NCBI GenBank assembly: GCA_037367405.1
Contig: JAZKJV010011604.1
Location: 434,001-498,000 of the forward strand
Length of the DNA stretch: 64,000 nucleotides
Reading direction: 5' to 3'
Source: Ottelia alismoides
Taxonomy: Eukaryota; Streptophyta; Magnoliopsida; Alismatales; Hydrocharitaceae
Shown here: in pieces, positions 54,246-64,000 of the stretch
Layout: the number at the start of each line of letters is the position of its first letter
How positions within the stretch are numbered: position 1 is the stretch's first letter
Program-made: the position numbers and the translations under genes
Notes under the pieces: model-generated
The model's input: the letters and a program-made list of their open reading frames with translations, nothing else
The model's database searches: none
Told to the model about the DNA's origin: nothing

Positions 54246-57071
54246 TCTTATTTTTACTTTGAAATAAAATAAAAATCACTAAAAAATAGAAAAAATTAAA
54301 ACGAAAATATTTCATGTTTTGACCTTTTAATAAATCGACCATTTATTATTTTTAAATGATTTTGTAAATCTTTTCCACGTGGCCTTTTCCCATTGGTCCA
54401 CGGGAATGTTGACCCCCGGTCAACTCTCCCCCGTGGACCCCCTCCTTGCGGATCCGAGTGCCTAACCCGATTTCTCACATTTTTCCCCGCTCGATCCGAT
54501 CACCAATCCCTCAAACCCTGGGTCCTAATCATTCTAGATCCGTTCCTAATCCCCGCCCGGTGGTTTTGCCTAGGGATCCGAGCTCCGACATCACACCCGA
54601 CCCTCTTCTTCTCGGACCCCTAGCCGTATAAAGTTTCAGCTCCGGCCGCATTTTCAGGCATCTTTGGCTTGTCATTCCCCCTTCCAGTGACCTCTACCTT
54701 CATCGCGAGAGTGACAGCTTGCCCCGGAGGTGTTGCAGCGAGGCTGAGGACGCTCAGACCACTGATCCGGTGAGTCTCCACCGCCGTGCTCCGCCCAGAG
54801 CAGGAGCTCAAGCCTCGGACATCGACGCTCCTTGAGGCAAGGACCCAGAGCTTCGCAAGCTCGCCCATAGTCCATTCATCCACCCAGGTAGACATTTCTC
54901 CCTTTCCTTTTCGTCAATTTCAGATTTCCCCCAATCTGCACCGTCGTCGATTTTCGCCAATTCCGACCATATCCCCCCTCCGTTCGATCATCGGAATCCA
55001 TCACCACGTTCGCCCTTCCCTCTCGCACGTTCTGCACCCATCCATTCAACCCAGCTCGCACAGGAGCTGGGGTTCGAGCTCCTCCGTCCACACCCTCGCC
55101 GGAGCTCGCCCACATCGACCCCCCGACCACCTTCACCATGCCTAACGGGGTCGGGGCAGTTTGCCCTCGACCCGCGAGCTTTCTGGTCTACTCTGCAGGT
55201 TCATCCAAGCCCATCTGAGGGCTTGGACCATTCGGTCCAGTAGCTCCAGCTCCGCCGACCTTACCGGAGCTCTCCAGAGCTCGGCTTGGTCATCGGAGAC
55301 CTCCAGCAGACGCGGAAGCCTTCTACGCACCTTTTCCGATCATCAGAGGGTTCCCAGGAGGAGGCCAGTGCCGTCACGACCTCGGCGAAGTTCGCCGGAG
55401 GCCAGTTCGTCCTCCATCCCTGTCCGCCGTTCGATCAGCCTCCAGCTCCAGATTCGATCTGAGCCCTTCATTTACGGAGCAGCAGCCACCGCACGATCCC
55501 CAGGAGGTCTGATCCTTCCCGTCCGATGGTCGAGGCTTAGCAGCGACGCATCTCCACCGCCAGATCTAGCACGTGGCGAGGCCTCGACCGTCAGATCCGC
55601 GCGAGGAGCCCAGCTTTGGAGCGCCACCCGCATCCTGACCGTTCATCTACCACGTGGCGCTCATCCATCGGCTCGACTTAATAAAGGGTAATTTACCCTT
55701 ACACCCTCTCTTTTCTTTTGTTTAGCATTTAGTCCTGTAAATACGTTATCTAGTTGTTTAGTTTTTGGTACAATTGCATTGAGCACCCTGCACTTTATTT
55801 CGTTCGCATTTATGCCCCTGTGTATGTTGTAGCACGTGCTTTGACACGTGGTTTTCTGGGCTATTTTTATTTTATACCTTGTAGTTCTGAGATGTTATGG
55901 AATGAATGAATAGTTTTGGATTATTGCATTTATACCCCTATGCGTGGTTTATTTGCGCATGTGCGTTATTTTTGTGGGTAAATTGCATTAAGTTCCCTGG
56001 GCTTTTAATACTTGTTATTATTTAGCCTAAAAACTTAGTTTCTTTGCAAATAGGTCCTTGAGTGCCCCAGACACGTGCTTCACACGTGATTTCTTGGGAT
56101 TTTTTGCACCGGACCCCCAAGACTCTTGGTATTTGCACTCAGGTCCCTGTGCACAATACCCACTTCTTATTTTTGAAAAAAATAGCAAATCAACTCCAAA
56201 TTTGATGAAAATTAGATACTTGGCTCCTGTCATGATGTAAAATTTTCTATAAATTTTGGAGACATTTTAAACACTGTTTGATATTTTTAAAAATTCAAAA
56301 ACACGTATTTTCTTTACTGTCTGATTTGAAAAATCACAAAAAATAGTAAAACGTATCTAAAGATTACAAAGAAATTAGCTACTGTTTAATTTGTTGTGCT
56401 TGATTTTCTAGCCAATTTTGGCTATTTGTCATCATACAAAACTCATAAAAATTGAAAAACACCTGAAAACTCATAAAAAATCTAATAATTAATCTAAAAA
56501 TCCAAAAACAATAATTAAGGTGCCCAAATTTTCCTTGTTTCTTGCTCTATACAGGAAAATTACCTCCAGGCTTATTGTGAACTTTTAGATATTTTATTTA
56601 AGTTCCTCAAGCTCGGCTGGACAGTACCTCCTTTTTCTGACCTTGTTTCATTTTTAGAAAATCATATAAAAATCAGAAAAATCCCAAAAATTCACTAAAA
56701 ACAGTAAAAATTATAAAATACACAAAAACATTTTTATTTGAATTTAGCTTGATTTTTAGTGCATTAAATAAATAGTTGAATTGCCTTGTGTTCTTACTTT
56801 CTTTAGTTTCTTAATACATTAAAAATCCAAAAAAAATTTAAAAAGAATTAAAAAAACCACCAAAAATACTCTTTTCTTCTCTTTCATTCTAATTTTTTGA
56901 CTACATCGTAGGCCGCATGGCCATTACGTGCTCCCTGAGTTCGACCCTGGTCTTGGCTTGATTTTATCTCTTATTGGTGGTCTCTTTTTTCTTGATTGAC
57001 CACATCAGGTGACTTGGGTCGCAACGACCATTTTAGATACCTTTTACCTGAGTCGCTAGGTGTGCTCATCA
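53424..57071 (+). repeat. 3' LTR of Athila element 3
   Basis: The LTR, 3648 bp, aligns with 39477-43172 from end to end with few differences. The main one is a deletion of about 42 bp near 56956 that removes the gctataccagg block kept in the 5' LTR. The promoter copy is at 54408-54424 (W-box palindrome) and 54627-54633 (TATAAAG), and the polyadenylation signal at 55680-55685. The right end gtgctcatca meets gcgga at 57072. Confidence 0.95.
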
Positions 57072-57430
57072 GCGGACGAAGATTGTGGTCCGTCGTATCC
57101 TGAGAACGGATCGCCAGTAACCTTCGCACCGGTATTGTGGGAGCGATATCCTTTCTAAGGACAGTCCATTTCATTGACTCTTCGGTGATCTCTGACTTAC
57201 TTTTTCTTTTATTTTGTTTGCCACAATTTCTTTATTACTTTACCTTTTATGGATCTCGTCCTATGACATGTTTCAACTTTATTAACCGGTTCCTATTTGC
57301 ATGTTGTAATCGGATAACCAAATGGAAATGCATGATTAAAATGATGTTAATATATGATGCTGTTCTGTTAATTCATTTGAATCTGTGTAGTTACGATTTA
57401 ATATATGCACTGATGACCCTAGTTAAAACA
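57072..57430 (+). repeat. Copia LTR B, right part
   Basis: It starts with the second gcgga and continues LTR B (gcggacgaagattgtgg) to ttaaaaca, where homology to LTR C ends. The following bases are internal copia sequence. No tRNA-Met primer binding site is recognisable after it, so that site has decayed or was lost. Confidence 0.85.
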
Positions 57431-58260
57431 ATATTAGAGAGGATATCCGGAACCGGATTTGAAACCATGTCGGAAACAATGTTTAAATCAAGGTTAGATA
57501 TGACTGGTATGCCTGAGAAATTCTGTGAACATAATTTCAGGCGTCGGCAACAACACATGAAGATATGATTAACCACCATAAGTTTAATCTCTATGCTTGA
57601 ACTGATTGTCCTACGGTGGTTTTGTAAAACCCCTCACCCGATAGCCAGAAGGCGCAATCTGCGTGGAAGGAACGCGACTGTATATGTTATGGTTGCATCT
57701 TGTTCGCTATGTCCAACACGTTGTTTGACATATATTGTTCGTCCACGCAGACTACGAAGGGGTTATGAGAACATTTAGATTGGAAGTATAATACCGAAGA
57801 CCTCGGTATTTAGAAATACTCCGTGGCCAAGTTTTTGAAATTTTCCATAGTCGAATGGAAGTTAGTTCCTGAACAGGTACACGAGTTTTTACTCCTGCTC
57901 CATGGTCTAGAAGATGCCAAAATGAAACTTCTAGAGAAGTTTCAGGTCATGTGCTTCATAGAAAAATTCTCCAAGTCTTAGGAAGACTTCGGTATGACCC
58001 TTAAACAAGGAAGGAGATAATTTTTATTGATGACTTGATGGTGGCAATTGCCATAGAGGAGGGACACATGAAACAAAAAGCATGTCAAGGATAAGAAGGG
58101 AAAGGGTTCGAACAACAGTAAAATGAAACCAAAGGGTAAGATCTAAAAAAAGGCAAAGAAAAACCTTATCGGCACTGTAATCAGGTTGGCCATTGGAAGG
58201 ACTATCCGTCCTTGAAAGCTCAACCTATGGCTGCAGACGAGAGTCCGCAAGTGAATATGT
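57431..58260 (+). pseudogene. Copia gag remnant
   Basis: Frames are scrambled, but near 57930-58080 a gag C-terminus is readable (KILQVLGRLRYDP, then VAIAIEEGHMKQKA). A zinc knuckle at about 58158-58196 reads YRHCNQVGHWKDYP. The family pattern is CX2CX4HX4C; here the first and last Cys are Tyr, so zinc binding is lost. Upstream (57431-57900) little is recognisable. Confidence 0.65.
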
Positions 58261-58597
58261 CACTATGGGACTTGGGTCTAGCGAGGGGTATGTCTCTGTA
58301 AAATCTGAACTATACCATATTCATGATCCAAATGAGTGGCTCGTGGATACGGGTGCCAATGTAAATATTTTTTCTGACAGAACTTTATTTTTTTCTTATC
58401 ATACCTACAGTGGTGGAACTGTGAATATGGGGAACGAGTCTGCAACCAAGGTGCTAGGTTTGAAACAAGTCAACTTGAGGTTCTCCTCTAGACGTGTATG
58501 GATGTTGCACATTGTGCTGCATGTTCCTGACATCAAGATGAATGTTTTATCTGGTTCTATCTTAGTTAGAAATGGTTTTAAATTGAATTTTAAATGA
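58193..58597 (+). pseudogene. Copia aspartic protease
   Basis: The 134-codon ORF contains EWLVDTGANVNIFSD, the DTGA active site of copia proteases, then MGNESATKVLGLKQVNL and HVPDIKMNVLSGSILVRNGF, the usual end of the module. The catalytic motif is intact, but the frame ends at 58597 before integrase. Confidence 0.85.
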
Positions 58598-58619
58598 ATA
58601 AAGTTGTCATTTTTGAGAC

Positions 58620-59480
58620 ATTGTATTTTTTTATTGAAAAGATTATTTGGCATATTTTGATTTGTTGTTTAGAATTAGATGTGATTCAGTAAACATTAAT
58701 GAAATAAATATTTTAAGTTCTAAATGTTCTAATTCTGTGTCTAATGTTGGGAATAATCTAGAATCTTGTGATCTGTGGTATGGTAGATTGGGACATGTAA
58801 AGTTAACTTCAGTTAAAAGGATGATGAATTTAGAGTTGATCCCTAAATACTATTGATAAAACTCAAAAATGTGAAATCAGTGTGTAAGGTAAGACACCTA
58901 AGAAGTCTTTTCAGTCTGTCTCTAGAGACAGTGGGATCTTGGATCTAGTGCACACGGATATCTGTGAGTTTAATGGTATGTTGACCCGAGACAATAAGAA
59001 ATACTTTATCACTTTTATAGATGATGGTAGTAAATACTTCTATGTGTATTTATGAAAACCGAGGATGAATTCTTAGAGAAATTTCTTATATTTAAGAATG
59101 AGGCTGAGGTATAAATACAAAAAGTGCTTAAATGCCTTAGGTCAGATAGAGGAGGTGAATATACCTCTAACTTGTTTGATGAACAATGCAAATCATTTAG
59201 CATAGTTCACGAAGTTACTGCTCTATATTCATCACAATCAAATGGGATAGCAGAACGGAAAAATAGAGCCTTAACTTATATGATCAATGCTCTCCTATAG
59301 AGTTATGGACTTCCAACCTATATGTAGGGAGAAGCCTTGAATATGGCTTGCCATATATAGAATAAAGTTCCTCCAAGGCATAGGGAAAAGTGTCCTTTTA
59401 AATTTTAGAGAAATAGGAAATCGAGCTTAGGATATCTCGAAGTGTGGGGTTGTCTTGCTAAGGTTTTAGTCACAGAATAC
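58620..59480 (+). pseudogene. Copia GAG-pre-integrase and integrase core
   Basis: [20 protein letters not shown] (about 58776-58835) is the pre-integrase zinc-binding module. The core reads LDLVHTDICEFNG (first Asp, about 58938), LRSDRGGEYTS (second Asp, about 59140) and SNGIAERKNRALTYM (catalytic Glu, about 59238). Stops interrupt at about 59055, 59299 and later positions, so it is inactive. Confidence 0.85.
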
Positions 59481-60658
59481 TAGAGAAAGAAGCTTGGTCC
59501 TAAAACTGTTGATGTGGTCTTCTTAGGTTACTTGGAAAATAGCTATGAATATAGGTTTTTGGTAATTCGGTCCGAGATTACAGGCATAAATGTCAACATC
59601 ATTCTTGAACTCCGTGATGCTACCTTCTTTGAGGATGTCTTCCCGTTGAAGACTGGGATTCCTCAAAATCTGACCATTAAGGGCGCCTCCACGTCAGGAT
59701 CTATTCCAAATCAAGTGGAAAGGATAGTGAACATGGGGGTTGAGACTCAATCTGAACCCAATGACCTTTCAGAGGAGATTTAGCCAAGGAGGAGTAAAAG
59801 ACCTCGGATAACCAAGGATATAGGTAACGACTTTATTGTCTACCAAATCGAGGGTGATCCACCAAGTTACAAGGAAGCCATGGCTTCATCTAAAGCAAAC
59901 AATGGAAGGAAGTCGTCAAATCTGAAATGGATTCCATTATGGCTAATAGAACTTGGGAGTTGGTTAATTTATCCAAAGGGTGTTCTACCATTGGGTGCAA
60001 GTGGGTGTTTAAGAGAAAGCTTAGGCCCGACGGATCTATAAATATAAAACCAGGTTAGTTGCCAAGGGCTTTAGGGAAAAGGAAGGCATCGATTATTTTG
60101 ACACTTATTCCCCTGTGACTAGGATGATCACAATCCGGATGCTCATAGCATTGGCATCTGTATATGACATCTCTATCCACCAGATAGATGTAAAGACTGC
60201 CTTCTTGCATGGCGATCTTGAGGAGGAGATCTATATGGAGGAGATCTATATGGATCAACCTGATGGGCTTGTAACTCCTGGGAATGAGGGAAAGGTTTAC
60301 AGGCTTGTTAAATCCCTTTACGGATTGAAACAAGCACCAAGCAGTGGTATGAAAATTTTGACAAAATAACTTTGTCATGTGGCTTTAAGGTTCATGTATC
60401 TCATAAGTGTGTCTATTCCAAGGTGAAAGGTGATGAGTGTATTGTCTTGTACCTATATGTTGATGACATATTATTGTTTGGATCACAAATAAGGATTATT
60501 AATGAGACTAAGGTATTCTTAAGTAGCAAGTTTTAGATGAAGGATATGGATGTTGCAGATGTGATCTTGGGTCTCAAACTGACAAGGTAAGTTGATGGGA
60601 TTGTAATTTATCACTCTCACTGTGTTGAGAAGATACTTGAGAAGTTTGGATATCAAGA
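59481..60658 (+). pseudogene. Copia linker and reverse transcriptase
   Basis: The linker (59514-59783) is open. RT follows with SYKEAMAS (about 59862), FREKEGIDYFDTYSPVTRM (about 60070), QIDVKTAFLHGDLEEEIYM (about 60181), GLKQAP (about 60320) and the catalytic YVDD (about 60457-60468). There is a frameshift near 59940-60060 and a stop at 60367. A 15-nt in-frame tandem duplication (60223-60237, 60238-60252) repeats EEIYM. The part 60115-60369 is the longest open piece. Confidence 0.87.
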
Positions 60659-61380
60659 TTGCAAAGTTGTAAGACTCTTTTTGATTCATCCAAAACGTTG
60701 TTTAAGAATAAAAGTGGAGTACCTGTAGCTCAGCTAAGGTATTCACAAGTCATAGGAAGTTTAATGTATCTTGCAAGTTGTACGAGGCCTGATATTTCAT
60801 TCTCAATTGCAAAGCTTAGTAAATACACTAGATGTCCTAACCGTACTCACTGGGAGGCTCTGGATCGAGTACTGAAGTACTTGAAGGGAACTATTTCCCT
60901 TAGTTTACATTATGGTAGACATCCATCTGTAATAGAAGGATATAGTGATGCAAACTGGATAGGGAAAATAGAGGAGTCTAGGAGTAATCGTGTTACTGGG
61001 TAAGTTTTTACCCTTGGAGACGGTGCAGTCTCTTGGAGGTCTGTGAAGCAGACCATTCCAGCTCGATCGACCTTTGAGGCTGAGCTATTTACTTTGGACA
61101 CCACTAGAATTGAGGTTGAATGGCTAAGGGAACTTCTGTCTGAAATTCCTATGGTAGGTCAGCCAGTTCCTGTGATCTCCGTACATTGTGATAATATGAC
61201 CACAATTGCCAAGATCTAGAGTTCAAAGTTCAATCAGAAAATAAGGAGACACATACAAATCGGACTTAAGACGTTAAGGGATTTGGTGTCTCAAGGGATA
61301 TTGGCTATGGATTTTATTGGATCCAAGGACAACACGACAGATTTGTTGACTAAGGGACTTGATAGATCTTTAGTCTAAAG
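60659..61380 (+). pseudogene. Copia RNase H domain
   Basis: YSQVIGSLMYLASCTRPDISF (about 60740), HWEALDRVLKYLKGT, GYSDANWIG (first Asp, about 60940), ARSTFEAELFTLD (Glu, about 61050) and DNTTDLLTKGL (about 61330) follow the copia RNase H order. Stops at 61001-61003 and 61217-61219 break it. After 61380 about 590 bp of non-coding sequence leads to the polypurine tract. Confidence 0.87.
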
Positions 61381-61973
61381 ACTAGGCTTGGAATGGGACT
61401 GAGACCATTGGGAGTTCCTCTACAGTAGCAACCTAACCTATCTGAGTGGAGATCCTACAAAGTAGGTTCAATGTGGTAATAACAAGCAGCTTAGGAGAAC
61501 TGGTTGGTACTCTTAGTTTAATGCTTATGCATGAGTGTCTTATCCCTGGACGCCTGAGTGTCATTTAAGCTGCAAGTTTAGGAAGAGCGTAGACTCTGAA
61601 TTAGTTCAAACATTTGGACAGGATGTTAGCAGTGCATCCTTGGAGAATGCCACCTATGTGAGTGTTACTGTGGGTCGCAGTTAAAGGAAGAGGGTCTTTC
61701 TTGAACACACTCATTAAACAAGATAATGGTGCATAGCCTTTAAGAGCTCCAACCCTGAAGACTGTACCCAAAACAACACTTCGTTGTTTCTACCGTATAT
61801 TTTAACACCAATAACTGGAGTTCAAGACGTATTTCACTTCATTCCTGTTAAAGTGAAAGTAGTAAACTCAGGTAGAGATTTAAATCGAAAGGTACCTTTA
61901 CTAAAAATAAAGTGTGACAACCAAAAGATGTGTTTTAACTCTCTTTAAATCTCTTTTTCAAATTGGTGAATTC

Positions 61974-61982
61974 ATGGGGGAT
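61974..61982 (+). promoter_or_regulatory. Polypurine tract of the copia element
   Basis: atgggggat directly precedes the LTR start TGTTGTATT, the usual copia arrangement. Confidence 0.82.
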
Positions 61983-63037
61983 TGTTGTATTTAAAATAAG
62001 TAATTTAAATTTTAATTGAAAATCTATGTAATTACTATAAGAGTTAATTTGGTTTCAATTGGGAAATCAAATGGCTTGGAGGGAAAGTTGGGAATTCCCA
62101 AATTCGAAACATGGAAAAGCATGGGTAGAAGTTCAGTACCATACCTAATATCTCTAAACTTTTGGTAGACTTATATATGAGTTCACACCCCAAACTCTTA
62201 CAGCAATAGTAGAGAGGAGGAACACAGGGCCACACATGCACGCACGCTTCACTCCGTCTCCCCGATCTGGCACCAGCACCGGCTCGGGCTCCGGAGAGTC
62301 AACTCAGATCTTGGATCTTGATACTTTTGTTGCGGATTTCATTTGGATGATTGATTAAATTAATGAGACAGATTAATTTTGATTCGACCACATTGGGAAT
62401 CTGACTCGATCAAAACGGATCGATTTAGCAACGGTTTTGGAATCCGAAGGGACACACCCGTTTAGGGGCGTTTTCGGAAATCAAACGTTACCGCATGTTA
62501 GGGCACGCGAGATATGTTTTTTATACTCCTTTCCCCACGTTGTTTTTTTCACTCGTAAGAAAAACTCTCTCTTTCTCACATCGCCTCTTGTGCTCTCTGT
62601 TCCTACGATATTTGCGACATGATCTTCTCGTAAGCAAGTTCTCGGAGGTACTTTCGAGGACGATCTCGCCAGTGTGCACGGACGAAAACCGTGGACCATC
62701 TTATCATGGGAGCGGATCGCCAGTACCCTTCGCACCGGTATTGTGGGGGCGATATCCTATCTGAGGACAGTCCATTTCACGGATGCTTTGGTGATCTCTA
62801 ACTTACTTTTTCTTTTATTTTGTTTACCGCAATTTCTTTATTGCTTTACCTTTCCTGGATCTCGCCCTATGACATGTTTCGGCTTTATTAATCAGTTCCT
62901 ATTTGCATGATGTAATCGGATAACCAAATAGAAATGCACGATTAAAATGATGTTAATCTGTGATGCTTTTCTGTTAATTCATTTGAATCTGGGTAATTAC
63001 GGTTTAGTATATGCATTGATGAACCTGGTTACAAACA
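61983..63037 (+). repeat. Copia LTR C (3' LTR)
   Basis: The complete LTR, 1055 bp, runs from TGTTGTATTTAAAATAAG to ggttacaaaca and is followed by gacag, the same five bases that precede LTR A. The short ORFs inside (62437-62622, 62481-62735, 62674-62910) also occur in decayed form in the other copies and are not genes. Confidence 0.9.
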
Positions 63038-63042
63038 GACAG

Positions 63043-63310
63043 TTCAAATACATGACGGCCTATTAGTTGCTAAATTCTAAAATAAATATTTGCTAGTGAT
63101 TATTTAAAATTTTGAAAAATAGCAACGGATAAGTATCGATATATGGATCGTCGTTAATGATATAGCAACGCACATGATATTTATTGCTAATTTCAAGTAT
63201 AAAAAAATTATTTTACAATGAATAATATTATTGTTATATATTTAAAATGGTTGTTTTAGTGATATATTTTGAAAAAAAAACACCATTGAAACCCAATTTT
63301 GTTATAGTAT
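63043..63310. mobile_element. Right arm of the CACTA-like inverted-repeat element
   Basis: On the minus strand from 63310 it reads atactataacaaaattggg and continues to match the left arm, best in ttatacttgaaattagcaat and atcattaacgac. The actataacaaaat end is close to the CACTACAACAAAAT ends common in plant CACTA elements. It is longer than the left arm by about 110 bp because the insertion point is off centre. Confidence 0.55.
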
Positions 63311-64000
63311 TTCATGGAATCTACGCAATCGAAAATGATTCAAAGTATAGATATCTAACATTTGTATGTCCCTTACATGGATTGAAGCATCATATCAAAG
63401 CAAATTTTGAACTTCACAAAACTCTACAAGACACGTATAATAAAGTTTGGAGGTGATATTTTGGCAGCTAATAGGAGGATCAGAGTAGAAGAGAGTTCAA
63501 ATACTATCAAGGCAACATGACTATGAGAGAGTATCACAATAATTTTCCCCAACTTGATAGTCTTAGTAAATTGATCATTCTATTTGAGGTTGACTATATT
63601 TAGAGATAAAGATAAGGATTGAGAACTTCCCTCAAAATTTTGATGGGAAAACCTTACCAGTTACCTTGTTAGCAAACTTAGTTGCAAGAAATGAACCACA
63701 TAGTATAAACAACGACCCTAGAGATGGTCAAGGTACAATTTGATGGAAGAATTAAGATAAACATTTGTATACATCACCTTTACAAGCCAAAAAGACTTGT
63801 CTAGATGAAACAGATATGATGCTTGAGTTAGAGGACAAGATGTTGTAGTTGGATTCTGAGTTTGGGAGAATTACTTTAGAAAATAGGATATGTTATAAAT
63901 ATGAGATTCATCTGCCTTATTCTTTCATTTTATCGTAAAATCACTATCAAACACATGTAAATGCGTTCTTGTAAATATACTCCAAAATATACAAATATGT
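63311..64000 (+). pseudogene. Possible retroelement gag remnant
   Basis: Reading through a stop near 63498, EFKYYQGNMTMREYHNNFPQL (about 63500-63560) resembles the QGSMSVxEYxxxF signature of Ty3/gypsy gag proteins. Stops occur every few dozen codons after that, and the rest up to 64000 is AT-rich without recognisable sequence. Assignment to a family is not possible. Confidence 0.3.

Larger units (their letters stand above)
39477..57071 (+). mobile_element. Athila-type Ty3/gypsy retrotransposon, element 3 (complete, 17.6 kb)
   Basis: This is the best preserved element. 5' LTR 39477-43172, tRNA-Asp primer binding site 43176-43193, leader to 44547, gag 44548-47458, protease 47457-47792, RT-RNase H 47789-49981, integrase 50080-51345, non-coding 3' region, polypurine tract 53411-53423 and 3' LTR 53424-57071. 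A perfect 5-bp duplication (gcgga) surrounds it. The two LTRs differ at about two positions per hundred in the first 400 bp by eye, so it is fairly young. Even so, gag and pol carry several stops and frameshifts, so it would need proteins from another copy to move. Confidence 0.96.
34641..63037 (+). mobile_element. Ty1/copia element with three LTRs, carrying nested insertions
   Basis: The outer LTRs start at 34641 and end at 63037, and both are flanked by gacag (34636-34640, 63038-63042). That is the expected 5-bp target duplication. The two flanks are also the two arms of one inverted-repeat element, which supports a single insertion. Inside lie LTR A (truncated), an RTE LINE, LTR B (split by Athila element 3), one degraded gag-pol region (57431-61972), a polypurine tract and LTR C. 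The three-LTR order suggests unequal recombination between related copies followed by deletion. By eye the LTRs differ by more than a tenth, so the element is old. Confidence 0.7.

Overview
The window is nuclear DNA of a flowering plant. It is almost wholly nested transposable elements, and I could not defend any host gene, tRNA or rRNA. The plant assignment rests on Athila-type Ty3/gypsy elements primed by tRNA-Asp, Ty1/copia elements, a plant RTE-clade LINE and CACTA/MITE-like inverted repeats, all in AT-rich DNA with long microsatellites. The species cannot be named from this.

Layout. (1) 1-7499: the 3' half of a degraded Athila element on the + strand (pol remnant, 2 kb non-coding 3' region, polypurine tract, 3.4 kb LTR). 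It sits 62 bp inside a minus-strand copia-like element, of which only a primer binding site (7547-7559) and one LTR are visible. (2) That LTR (7562-7831 plus 24447-26804) is split by a second Athila element on the minus strand (7832-24446, LTRs of 3.2 kb). (3) 26805-34485: an old LTR-like remnant, two inverted-repeat elements, a 167-bp tandem duplication, (TA)n and (CATA)n microsatellites, and about 3.8 kb in which I recognise nothing. (4) 34486-63310: a short CACTA-like inverted-repeat element is split by a Ty1/copia element (34641-63037, flanked by gacag on both sides) that carries three LTRs. An RTE LINE lies between LTR A and LTR B. LTR B is split in turn by a third, nearly complete Athila element (39477-57071, 17.6 kb, flanked by gcgga). 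(5) 63311-64000: weak gag-like remnant.

How the Athila elements work together as evidence. Elements 2 and 3 share the order LTR - tRNA-Asp PBS - 1.3 kb leader - gag - protease - RT - RNase H - integrase - 2 kb non-coding region - polypurine tract - LTR. Neither has an intact gag-pol, and no env-like ORF is seen. Comparing the three copies shows conserved non-coding structure: leader hairpins (one with a UUCG loop), a 36-nt periodic hairpin array in gag with covarying stems, three stem-loops each followed by a polypurine-tract look-alike downstream of pol, a dense cluster of UGUANAUA (Pumilio-type) motifs in the 3' UTR/U3, and an inverted W-box pair about 200 bp upstream of the LTR TATA box. 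These conserved RNA/DNA signals are the most interesting content of the window.
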